From assembly GCA_017631875.1 (NCBI GenBank), contig JAGBSL010000025.1, positions 16,022-80,021 of the forward strand: a stretch of 64,000 nucleotides of DNA, in the 5' to 3' direction. Below the pieces are notes generated by a model. It was not told the origin of the DNA, searched no databases, and saw only the letters and a program-made list of their open reading frames with translations. A program made the position numbers and the translations under genes. Source of the DNA: Bacteroidales bacterium (GTDB lineage Bacteria; Bacteroidota; Bacteroidia; Bacteroidales; UBA932). Shown here piece after piece: positions 50,771 through 57,676 of this stretch. Within the stretch, counting starts at the first letter, position 1. Each line of letters begins with the position of its first letter.

Positions 50771-51595
50771 ATGAGTCAAAGAGTACCAATCAGAGGTCTG
50801 GATGTGCCCAAAATACTCCATCCGGAAGACAAGGCAACTATAGAAAAACTGAATAAGATCCCTAAATTCAAGACAATTGTTGACCATACCATCGGCAGCA
50901 TTATGGAGAAGTATGTTGCTGTTGAGTATTCAGGCGAGGGAATAAATGTTTCGTCTAAATGTTTGCAGAATCTCAGTGAGCAAATTCGGGAGGCGTGCCG
51001 CCTGCTTGACATCTCGGAAGTACCGGCATGTTCGGTCAACTGGTTTTATCATATATCCTCTTTTTCTGTCGGGGAAAAGAACAGGCGTATCGTGTTCCCT
51101 TCAGGATCTATCGATTTGTTGGCTCCAGAGGAGTTGGATTTCTTGATAGGTCACGAACTGGGACACATGAAATGTGGCCATAAGACATATCAGATGCTTA
51201 CAGAGGCAATGTATCGTCCGCTGGCAGGATCAGATCTGGATATCATAATGAATCTGATAAAGCTGCCGTTGCTTGATTGGTATCGTATTTCTGATTTTAC
51301 GGCGGATCGTGTTGGATTGCTTTGTTGTCAGGATATCAACGTAGCTCTCAAGACTATGATAAAGATGTCAGGACTGCCAAAGAAGTTTCATGATCAGATA
51401 CATATTGACTCTTTTATCCAGCAGGCAAATGATTTCAAAAAGAACCACTCTGGTGTTGTCGATAAGATCATCAAGTATTTCTCGATAAATGCTGCAACTA
51501 TGCCATGGCTTGTTTTGCGAGCTTCTGAACTTTTGGCATGGTATCAATCTGGGGAATATGATAGAATTTTAAGTAAGAGTCGTTCTATTATGTAG
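50771..51595 (+). CDS. M48-family metallopeptidase, third copy
   Basis: 274 residues. Zinc motif IGHELGHMKCGH, third ligand SDFTADRVGLLCC. Closest to the copy at 38958 (shared HIDSFIQQANDFKK and ELLAWYQSGEYDRIL-type end). Soluble. It lies 18 bases upstream of the Cys-rich peptide gene, so it could be the leader peptidase of that cassette. Confidence 0.9.
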   Translation: MSQRVPIRGLDVPKILHPEDKATIEKLNKIPKFKTIVDHTIGSIMEKYVAVEYSGEGINVSSKCLQNLSEQIREACRLLDISEVPACSVNWFYHISSFSVGEKNRRIVFPSGSIDLLAPEELDFLIGHELGHMKCGHKTYQMLTEAMYRPLAGSDLDIIMNLIKLPLLDWYRISDFTADRVGLLCCQDINVALKTMIKMSGLPKKFHDQIHIDSFIQQANDFKKNHSGVVDKIIKYFSINAATMPWLVLRASELLAWYQSGEYDRILSKSRSIM

Positions 51596-51613
51596 AACAA
51601 ATAGTTTAGTGTT

Positions 51614-51796
51614 ATGAAAGTAGCTTCAAATAACCCAAGAAATGTCCTTGCTGTATTAAATGCAAACATGGTTACAGACGAGAGGCAAAAGGCAGCAATG
51701 CAGACAATGGGAATGTCTGCGTGTCAGGTCGCATGTATCGGATATAAATGCTGCACAGGCCACGGTCGCGGCGGCAAGCACATTCAGTACTCTTAA
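51614..51796 (+). CDS. Candidate RiPP precursor peptide, Cys-rich C-terminus
   Basis: 60 residues. A charged leader-like N-terminus (~1-30, NVLAVLNANMVTDERQKAAM) and a core-like C-terminus with Cys at 37, 41, 46 and 47 and Gly/His-rich residues (MSACQVACIGYKCC, GHGRGGKH). It has no signal peptide. The radical SAM/SPASM gene starts 11 bases later. The size, split composition and position fit a ribosomally made, modified peptide. I do not recognise the family. Confidence 0.72.
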   Translation: MKVASNNPRNVLAVLNANMVTDERQKAAMQTMGMSACQVACIGYKCCTGHGRGGKHIQYS

Positions 51797-51807
51797 GGTC
51801 ATTTACG

Positions 51808-53034
51808 ATGGAGATCGAGACGCGGGCCGGTAACATATATTCGTATGACAGGTGGACCGGGGAGATACTTGCAGGTAGTTCTCACCCGGACCGCTCTTCT
51901 TGGGTATATGCACCGCAGCCGTATTTTGATCAATTGCCGGACGTGGATTCGTTTCTGCTGGGACTGACCGAGCAATGTAATCTAAGGTGCACATATTGCT
52001 GTTATTCCGGGTCATATAGTGGCAAGAGGACACATGGCCCTAAATCCATGTGTACAGAGGACATTGATGAGATATTTGATTTTATCGGGTCCTTTACCTC
52101 CCGTCGCCCGATCAAGATCTTCATGTATGGAGGCGAGCCCCTTTTAAAGCATTCTGTTGTGCAATATGTTGTAGAGAAAGGACGTGAGAGATGGGGGGAA
52201 TGCGTAGATTTTACACTGTCTTGCAATGGCACTACTTTGACGCATGAGCGTATAGATTGGTTAGTCTCGAATAAAGTCGTCATTGCATTGTCAATTGACG
52301 GTACCAAAGACTTTCATGATCTGTATAGGAAGGATGCCAAAGGCGAGGGCTCATATTCTAAAGTGTATGATGCAATATCATATATCAAGAAGGCTTATCC
52401 TGAATACATAAAGGAACTGGTGCTTATAATGACCGTAGCATCCTTTGATAAGTTTTCTGGCATCGCTGAGGCCTGGCATGCAGATCCTGTGTTATCGGAC
52501 CTTTCTCCAACAATGATCAATTCATTGGCTCCGAACTTCAATACAGGCGTGCCGAGAGCTGATTATGATGTGGTCAAGGGCTTTTTTGATTCGCTCCTCG
52601 ATTTGTACGAGCAGCATCCGGATTGGATCTTGCTGAGCAGACTTCTTGAGTTATGCGTCAGCTCTTGGAAGGATAGACCGATATTCACTCCTTCAGGATC
52701 TGTTCCGATGCCGACCTGTATGCCGACAAACACCAAGCTGTATATTGATTCTTCATTACAGATAGGTGTATGTGAGAAGATCTCCGATCAGTTCCGGATA
52801 GGAGATGTCCGAGGCGGTGTAGATTGGGAAAGTGCCAACGCGATGGTACAGCAGTATTATGAGCAAAGAAAGGAACGATGCACCTGCTGTCCTGCTGTGC
52901 GTATGTGCAATATGTGTCTGACAGCGATTGAGCATACGGATGAGCAGTGGGATCTTCTGTGTCATAATGAACGCGTCTATATGCAGGTGTATATGTATTT
53001 GTTCTGCGAAATGGCAGAGAGGGGACTGTTGTAA
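51808..53034 (+). CDS. Radical SAM / SPASM peptide-modifying enzyme
   Basis: 408 residues from ATG 51808; the frame before it overlaps the peptide gene. The SAM cluster is CNLRCTYC (C57, C61, C64), and YGGEP and SIDGTKDFHD follow as usual. The C-terminal SPASM part (~305-395) is rich in Cys (CMPT, GVCEK, CTCCPAVRMCNMC, LCHNE) for auxiliary 4Fe-4S clusters. Such enzymes install thioether or C-C crosslinks in RiPP precursors, or mature enzymes. The Cys-rich peptide immediately upstream is the obvious substrate. Stop and next start overlap (TAATG). Confidence 0.88.
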   Translation: MEIETRAGNIYSYDRWTGEILAGSSHPDRSSWVYAPQPYFDQLPDVDSFLLGLTEQCNLRCTYCCYSGSYSGKRTHGPKSMCTEDIDEIFDFIGSFTSRRPIKIFMYGGEPLLKHSVVQYVVEKGRERWGECVDFTLSCNGTTLTHERIDWLVSNKVVIALSIDGTKDFHDLYRKDAKGEGSYSKVYDAISYIKKAYPEYIKELVLIMTVASFDKFSGIAEAWHADPVLSDLSPTMINSLAPNFNTGVPRADYDVVKGFFDSLLDLYEQHPDWILLSRLLELCVSSWKDRPIFTPSGSVPMPTCMPTNTKLYIDSSLQIGVCEKISDQFRIGDVRGGVDWESANAMVQQYYEQRKERCTCCPAVRMCNMCLTAIEHTDEQWDLLCHNERVYMQVYMYLFCEMAERGLL

Positions 53035-53540
53035 TGGTAGAGTTTCCTGTGTTGACGACGAAAAGGTGCAGACTGCGTCGACTGACGTGTCTAGACATAC
53101 CTGTGTTGCAGGAAATATTTAATGACAGCTTGACTAAGAATTTCCTTCCCGAGTTGCAGGCCCTGGTTCAAGGTAACGCAGGTGTTGAATTGCTGCTGAG
53201 TACTTTTGATGCTTATCTGGATATGGGTGAGGGAGTGCTGTGGGGAATCAATGATTCGGATAGATTGGTGGGGTTTGTTGCAGTGCTGGACCTGTCTTGT
53301 ACTCCGACGATAATATATGCAGCCCACCCTTCGTTCCGTTCTCGTGGCTACCTCAAGGAAAGCATCCAGGCCGTTTTGCAGTACATGCGGGAGATGCGCA
53401 GATGCTCATGTTTACACTCTGAAGTGTATAAAGAAAATGTCGTTTCAATACATCTCTTGGAGTCAAATGGCTTTACAATATATAGTGAAGATCAAACTAA
53501 AATTTATTTAAGATATGAAATGTCCTCATTGCGGCGGTGA
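53034..53540 (+). CDS. GNAT-family N-acetyltransferase
   Basis: 168 residues. RimJ/RimL-type start (LTTKRCRLRRLTCLDIPVLQEIF) and acetyl-CoA-binding region (HPSFRSRGYLKESIQAVLQYM), then NVVSIHLLESNGF. It acetylates an amine from acetyl-CoA; coupling to the radical SAM gene by TAATG suggests acetylation of the modified peptide or self-protection, both unproven. Confidence 0.85.
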   Translation: MVEFPVLTTKRCRLRRLTCLDIPVLQEIFNDSLTKNFLPELQALVQGNAGVELLLSTFDAYLDMGEGVLWGINDSDRLVGFVAVLDLSCTPTIIYAAHPSFRSRGYLKESIQAVLQYMREMRRCSCLHSEVYKENVVSIHLLESNGFTIYSEDQTKIYLRYEMSSLRR

Positions 53541-54339
53541 ACATCCTGACACAGCTAATTTTTGCCCAAAAACTGGAAAGAAGATTAGTTCCAGCTTCCA
53601 GACTTGTCAAAACCCGGCATGTCGTGCTGAGAATATCCCTGCATCTTTTACTTTCTGCCCTCATTGTGGAGCAGCCCTCAGTCCGGTAGAGGAGGAATCT
53701 AAGGTTAACACGGAATTTGAAGACGTGAACTTAAGTCTTGCATTAGGTGCCGGGGGAACAGATGTCGAAAATCCGCAGCAGAATTTCATCATGGCCGTAT
53801 CGGATGTATTCAATATTACAGGTCGCGGAGTAGTCGTTACCGGATGCATCGATGGCGGAACAGTCAAGGTTGGAGATAAGTTGGAGCTCTTAGGCGGTGG
53901 AAAAGAGCATCGTGTAAAGGTAGAAGGTATCGAATACTTCGGAAAACTGAAGAATGAGGCGCGCAAAGGAGAGTCTGTGGGTATTCTGCTTAAAGGCGTG
54001 GATTTTAACGAAGTCATGAGAGGGGCAGTATTAGCTCGCCGAGGCTTTTTAATGAACAGCGAGGGTTTTGAAGCTCAGGTTTATATGTTTTCTACTGCTG
54101 AGGGTGGTAGAACCCAGCCTACTGGTCAAAATTATTCCCCGTGGATATATGTCCGCAATATGGAGGTTCTGGGCCAGATTGTTTTTCAGAACGCAGCATG
54201 GCATGGCTTAGCGCCAGGAGAGAATGCCAGTGTAACAGTACAGGTGCAGTTCCCGGTTGTTGTCAGGGAGGGAACCAGATTTGCGATTCGCGAAAACGGC
54301 CGTACGGTGGGGGCTGGTATTGTAACGAAAGTCCTGTAG
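53515..54339 (+). CDS. Double zinc ribbon fused to EF-Tu domain 2/3-like barrels, no GTPase
   Basis: 274 residues. Two zinc ribbons at the N-terminus (CPHCGGEHPDTANFCPKTG; CQNPACRAENIP...CPHCG), a short linker, then an EF-Tu domain II-like barrel (~88-175; VFNITGRGVVVTGCIDGGTVKVGD, VKGVDFNEVMRGAVLA-type ending) and a domain III-like barrel (~180-274; FEAQVYMF, ENASVTVQVQFPVVVREGTRFAIRENGRTVGAGIVTKVL). The G domain with GxxxxGK[ST] and NKxD is absent. It overlaps the GNAT gene by 26 bases. Role unknown; perhaps binds EF-Tu partners such as aminoacyl-tRNA or EF-Ts. Confidence 0.8.
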   Translation: MKCPHCGGEHPDTANFCPKTGKKISSSFQTCQNPACRAENIPASFTFCPHCGAALSPVEEESKVNTEFEDVNLSLALGAGGTDVENPQQNFIMAVSDVFNITGRGVVVTGCIDGGTVKVGDKLELLGGGKEHRVKVEGIEYFGKLKNEARKGESVGILLKGVDFNEVMRGAVLARRGFLMNSEGFEAQVYMFSTAEGGRTQPTGQNYSPWIYVRNMEVLGQIVFQNAAWHGLAPGENASVTVQVQFPVVVREGTRFAIRENGRTVGAGIVTKVL

Positions 54340-54375
54340 TGTCATTTTGTTTGCATAAATGATAGAATTTCATGC

Positions 54376-54414
54376 CCCATAGTGTCTATAATGAAAAAAC
54401 ATAAGCACTATGGG
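54376..54414 (+). promoter_or_regulatory. Hairpin covering a start codon
   Basis: CCCATAGTG (54376-54384) pairs with CACTATGGG (54406-54414), and ATG 54410 lies in the right arm. The loop contains ATG 54391, which opens a 10-codon frame running over the start of the main gene. Possible translational control. Confidence 0.5.
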
Positions 54415-54838
54415 ACTTTTTAAATCAACTAAATTATTCTGCAATGTTTCCGCTCATACTGATGCGGTAGCTAATAATCTGATCTCCTCTATGCGTTATG
54501 AGGGGTATGAGGTAGATGGAGTCAAATTACCTTCGGGGGATTGGGATATCTCCATCAAGAAAGGAAGCTTGTTCAAGGCTGTATTGGGCTTGCAGACTGC
54601 GTTAAAAATTACTATTTCCCCAGCGGCACCACATGTCTATGTGAAGGCATGGGTCGGCATCTTCGGGCAGCAGGTAATACCGACAGTCTTGACGGTATGC
54701 GTCTGGTGGCCGTTTGCTATACCGCAGATCTGGGGTATGATACAGCAAAACAAGTTGGATAAACTAGTAATGGATAAAATCCAGGAAGAGTTCAATAACC
54801 TTGCTGGTCATCCGGTCACATCGAGAGAAATAGATTAA
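54410..54838 (+). CDS. Hypothetical membrane-associated protein
   Basis: 142 residues. N-terminal alpha/beta region (~1-70), then a hydrophobic stretch (~82-105; IFGQQVIPTVLTVCVWWPFAIP) and a helical tail. No family recognised. One base separates it from the next gene. Confidence 0.65.
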   Translation: MGLFKSTKLFCNVSAHTDAVANNLISSMRYEGYEVDGVKLPSGDWDISIKKGSLFKAVLGLQTALKITISPAAPHVYVKAWVGIFGQQVIPTVLTVCVWWPFAIPQIWGMIQQNKLDKLVMDKIQEEFNNLAGHPVTSREID

Positions 54839-54839
54839 G

Positions 54840-55274
54840 ATGAATTGTTATAACCATCCTACCCGTCCAGCCGTGGCTCAATGTGTTGATTGTCATAAAG
54901 GGCTATGCCGTGACTGTGCACATAAATACACAATTCCGATATGTGATGAATGCAACAATAAAAGGCGTGGTGATAATCTGGCCCACTATATTAAGCCTTT
55001 TATCTTCTGCATTATCCTCTTTATTATCGGATATAATGTTGAAATATTTGGACCTGATCGTGGTTTAGGTGCATATATGCTGATGTGTGCCTATGGGGGA
55101 TGGAAGGCAATCAACCAATTCGTACCAATGATATTCGTATGGTTTACAATTGAAGCTGTATTCTTACATTTCTTAATTAAACTTGCGATATCAATGTTGC
55201 TTGGGTTCTTTATAACCCCAATCTATCTGCTGTACTGCTTATATAAAATTGTTCGACTTATAATAAATAGATAA
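54840..55274 (+). CDS. B-box-type zinc finger membrane protein
   Basis: 144 residues. N-terminal B-box-like zinc site (CYNHPTRPAVAQCVDCHKGLCRDCAHKY...CDEC), then three or four hydrophobic segments (~50-70, 75-95, 98-135). In bacteria such B-box membrane proteins often carry peptidase or unknown membrane domains; no catalytic motif is seen here. Confidence 0.75.
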   Translation: MNCYNHPTRPAVAQCVDCHKGLCRDCAHKYTIPICDECNNKRRGDNLAHYIKPFIFCIILFIIGYNVEIFGPDRGLGAYMLMCAYGGWKAINQFVPMIFVWFTIEAVFLHFLIKLAISMLLGFFITPIYLLYCLYKIVRLIINR

Positions 55275-55283
55275 GCGAATTAT

Positions 55284-55364
55284 TATGGGGTCTTATTCAT
55301 ACAAGGATCTTGCGGCTGCATTCTATGAGGTGCTCGGAAGGAAGGTGGAATGGATATACATCTG
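55284..55364 (+). CDS. Possible 26-residue upstream peptide
   Basis: ATG 55284 opens a frame of 26 codons that overlaps the start of the ADP-ribosylglycohydrolase gene by 15 bases. It could be a leader peptide that controls re-initiation, or chance. Confidence 0.22.
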
Positions 55365-56525
55365 ACAGATGTAAATAAGTTAAAATCAATTATGAAAGGA
55401 TATACATTAGATAAAGTGAAAGGCTGTATCTTCGGAGGAGCCATTGGCGATGCTTTGGGATATACAGTAGAGTTTGACGGCTACAGGTTCATAGTGGCGA
55501 GGTTTGGGGAGAAGGGTATCACGAGATTTTACGGAAGTCCGTATTCTCCGTTGGGCGGAGTCTCCGATGATACCCAGATGACGCTTTTTACGGCTACCGG
55601 ACTTCTGGAAGGATCCTCCCGCGTCAAGCTGGAAGGGGATAAGGACCTGCGTGCATGGGAGAAAGCTGTGACGCGTCATTACCTGGACTGGAAGAACACT
55701 CAGGTGATGACAAAGGGTCCAAAGGCTGAACACCCTTCAAGCTGGCTGTACCTGGTGCCGGAACTTCATGAAAGACGTGCACCGGGAAATACATGCATGA
55801 GTGCATTGATATCGCTTGAGGCGGGACATCCGGTAAGCAATAACAGCAAGGGTTGTGGTGGTGTTATGAGAGTGGCTCCGGTAGCGTTGTGCCGTGACCT
55901 TATGGATATGCCAGCCTCATTCGTGACAACTTTGGGTGGTACTGTTGCGGAAGTTACGCATCAGCATCCTCTTGGCTTCATGCCGGCGGCCCTGATGACT
56001 GATCTTCTCAGACGTATCATGGATTCAGAGTGCGGGAATGACAAGGAATGTCTGAAATCATGTGTCCAGGCAGCTGCTGAAACCGTACGTGGTCTATATG
56101 GTCATATGTACCCCGAGCATTGGATTGTCTTGAAGAATTTGGTTGATAAGGCAGTCGAACTGGCTGATGCCGATCTGAATGATGTCGATGCGATCGGGCA
56201 GCTGGGCGAAGGATGGGTAGGAGATGAGGCTTTGGCAATCGCAATCTATTGCGCCCTGAAGCATTATGACAGCTTTGAAGATGCGGTCGTTGCAGCGGTA
56301 AACCATAATGGTGACAGCGACTCGACCGGAGCGATATGCGGCAACATTCTTGGCCTTGTCTACGGATATGAGGCTCTACCGTCCCATTTCAAGGATCAGG
56401 TGGAACTTGCCGATATCATGACAGAAGTGGCCAAAGACCTTTGGAACGGTTGCCCCGCAGCGGATGCCGATCCGGAAGTGCTTTATGAATGGAAAAGAAA
56501 ATATTTGTTGATGGATAAAACTTAA
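55350..56525 (+). CDS. ADP-ribosylglycohydrolase (DraG/ARH family)
   Basis: 391 residues; ATG 55395 is a possible later start. Magnesium-site motifs GAIGDALGY, GGVSDDTQMT (D73, D74, T75) and the C-terminal NHNGDSDSTGAICGNILG are complete. The family removes ADP-ribose from proteins, nucleic acids or small molecules. No ADP-ribosyltransferase is evident nearby, but RyR-domain genes lie downstream. Confidence 0.93.
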   Translation: MDIHLTDVNKLKSIMKGYTLDKVKGCIFGGAIGDALGYTVEFDGYRFIVARFGEKGITRFYGSPYSPLGGVSDDTQMTLFTATGLLEGSSRVKLEGDKDLRAWEKAVTRHYLDWKNTQVMTKGPKAEHPSSWLYLVPELHERRAPGNTCMSALISLEAGHPVSNNSKGCGGVMRVAPVALCRDLMDMPASFVTTLGGTVAEVTHQHPLGFMPAALMTDLLRRIMDSECGNDKECLKSCVQAAAETVRGLYGHMYPEHWIVLKNLVDKAVELADADLNDVDAIGQLGEGWVGDEALAIAIYCALKHYDSFEDAVVAAVNHNGDSDSTGAICGNILGLVYGYEALPSHFKDQVELADIMTEVAKDLWNGCPAADADPEVLYEWKRKYLLMDKT

Positions 56526-56537
56526 TTTCTAACTTTG
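56508..56537 (+). promoter_or_regulatory. Promoter of the TerB-DnaJ gene
   Basis: TTG (56508-56510), 19-base spacer, TAACTTTG (56530-56537). The -33 box lies inside the 3' end of the ADP-ribosylglycohydrolase gene. Leader about 40 bases. Confidence 0.55.
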
Positions 56538-56578
56538 AAGAATATAGCGAAGTACTTTAGAGGAAAATAATTTGCACA

Positions 56579-57310
56579 ATGGCACTAGGAAAATGGATAG
56601 TAGGCGCCCTGGGATGGGCGATGTTCGGGCCTCTTGGAGGCATATTGGGTTATTATTTAGCATCACGACTAGAACGGCTGGCAGAGGCGGCTGCCAGTGG
56701 CGGCTCGCAAGGTGACCCAGCATGGAACCAAGGCCAGAGGAACAGCTTCCTCATAAGCCTTCTGGCGCTTTCGGCCGCTGTAATCAAGGCCGATGGTAAG
56801 GTCACCTCGGCAGAGAGGTCGCGGTTCCGCGAGTTCTTTGCCGCAAATTTCGGCGCGCAGGCCGCAAATGAAGCGGAAGAGATCCTGAATGAGATTCTCC
56901 AGAAGGATTTCAATCTATATGAGGTGTGCAGCCAGATCCGCTCGTGCATGGATTATTCGCAGCGTCTGCAGCTCTACCACTACCTCGTGTCTCTTGGTGC
57001 ATGCGACGGACTCGTGCAGAAGGAAATCGATCTGCTGGAAACAATAGCGAACTACATAGGCCTCTCAAAGACGGATTCGGATTCTATCATGGCCCAGTTC
57101 CGTCCAAACAACGACAGTAACTATAGGATTCTCGGAATCACTCCAAACGCAACAGACGATGAAGTCCGTAAGGCCTACCGTAAGATGGCAGTCCAATACC
57201 ATCCGGACAAGGTCGCAACCCTGGGTACGGATGTCCAGAAGGCCGCCGAGGAAAAGTTCAAGGCAATATCCCAGGCCTACGAGGCCATCTGCCGCGAACG
57301 TGGGATCTAA
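56579..57310 (+). CDS. DjlA-like protein: TerB domain plus C-terminal J domain
   Basis: 243 residues. One hydrophobic glycine-rich N-terminal segment ([23 protein letters not shown]), a TerB domain (~50-165; [24 protein letters not shown]), and a C-terminal J domain (~178-243; [29 protein letters not shown]). The HPD is intact, so it should stimulate DnaK ATPase. The arrangement is that of DjlA. Codon use is closer to the chromosomal backbone, so it may mark the right edge of island B. TerB links to the TerY-like triad by theme. Confidence 0.9.
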   Translation: MALGKWIVGALGWAMFGPLGGILGYYLASRLERLAEAAASGGSQGDPAWNQGQRNSFLISLLALSAAVIKADGKVTSAERSRFREFFAANFGAQAANEAEEILNEILQKDFNLYEVCSQIRSCMDYSQRLQLYHYLVSLGACDGLVQKEIDLLETIANYIGLSKTDSDSIMAQFRPNNDSNYRILGITPNATDDEVRKAYRKMAVQYHPDKVATLGTDVQKAAEEKFKAISQAYEAICRERGI

Positions 57311-57331
57311 CAGTTTTGCCCGGTTTTCGTA

Positions 57332-57339
57332 TATATTTG
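57332..57339 (+). promoter_or_regulatory. Promoter -7 element (TATATTTG) of the RyR gene
   Basis: TATATTTG lies 22 bases before ATG 57362. No convincing -33 element. Confidence 0.4.
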
Positions 57340-57361
57340 AAAACCTTAAGTTTTAGTAGTT

Positions 57362-57658
57362 ATGAAGAAAGAAGAATATGTACCGCAGCCGGTGGACACA
57401 AGCGATGTCCAGTTGCCACAGGAATTGAGCGAACTTGTAGAGAAGATGGCAAAGAATGTCCATGAGGTATGGGCACAAAGCCGCATCAGCCAGGGATGGA
57501 CATACGGCCCTGAGCGTAATGATGCCCTGAAGCATCATCCATGTCTGGTTCCCTACGAGGATCTGCCGGAAGTGGAGAAGGCCTATGACCGTGACACAGC
57601 GCTCGGAACATTGAAATTCATAGTCAAGGCAGGTTTTAAAATAACAAAGGATCAGTAG
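57362..57658 (+). CDS. Stand-alone RyR-domain protein
   Basis: 98 residues, almost entirely one RyR domain: KMAKNVHEVWAQSRISQGW, YGPERNDALKHHPCLVPYEDLPE, YDRDTALGTLKFI. Small bacterial RyR proteins are common in Bacteroidetes; a role in binding nucleotide-like ligands has been proposed. The adjacent convergent gene carries a second RyR-like domain at its C-terminus. Confidence 0.9.
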   Translation: MKKEEYVPQPVDTSDVQLPQELSELVEKMAKNVHEVWAQSRISQGWTYGPERNDALKHHPCLVPYEDLPEVEKAYDRDTALGTLKFIVKAGFKITKDQ

Positions 57659-57673
57659 TTCTGATCCTTTGTT
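57643..57673. terminator. Bidirectional terminator
   Basis: AACAAAGGATCAG / CTGATCCTTTGTT, 13-bp perfect stem with a 5-base loop. It overlaps the RyR stop codon and lies four bases from the convergent gene's stop. Followed by T-rich sequence on the plus strand. Confidence 0.8.
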
Positions 57674-57676
57674 GTT

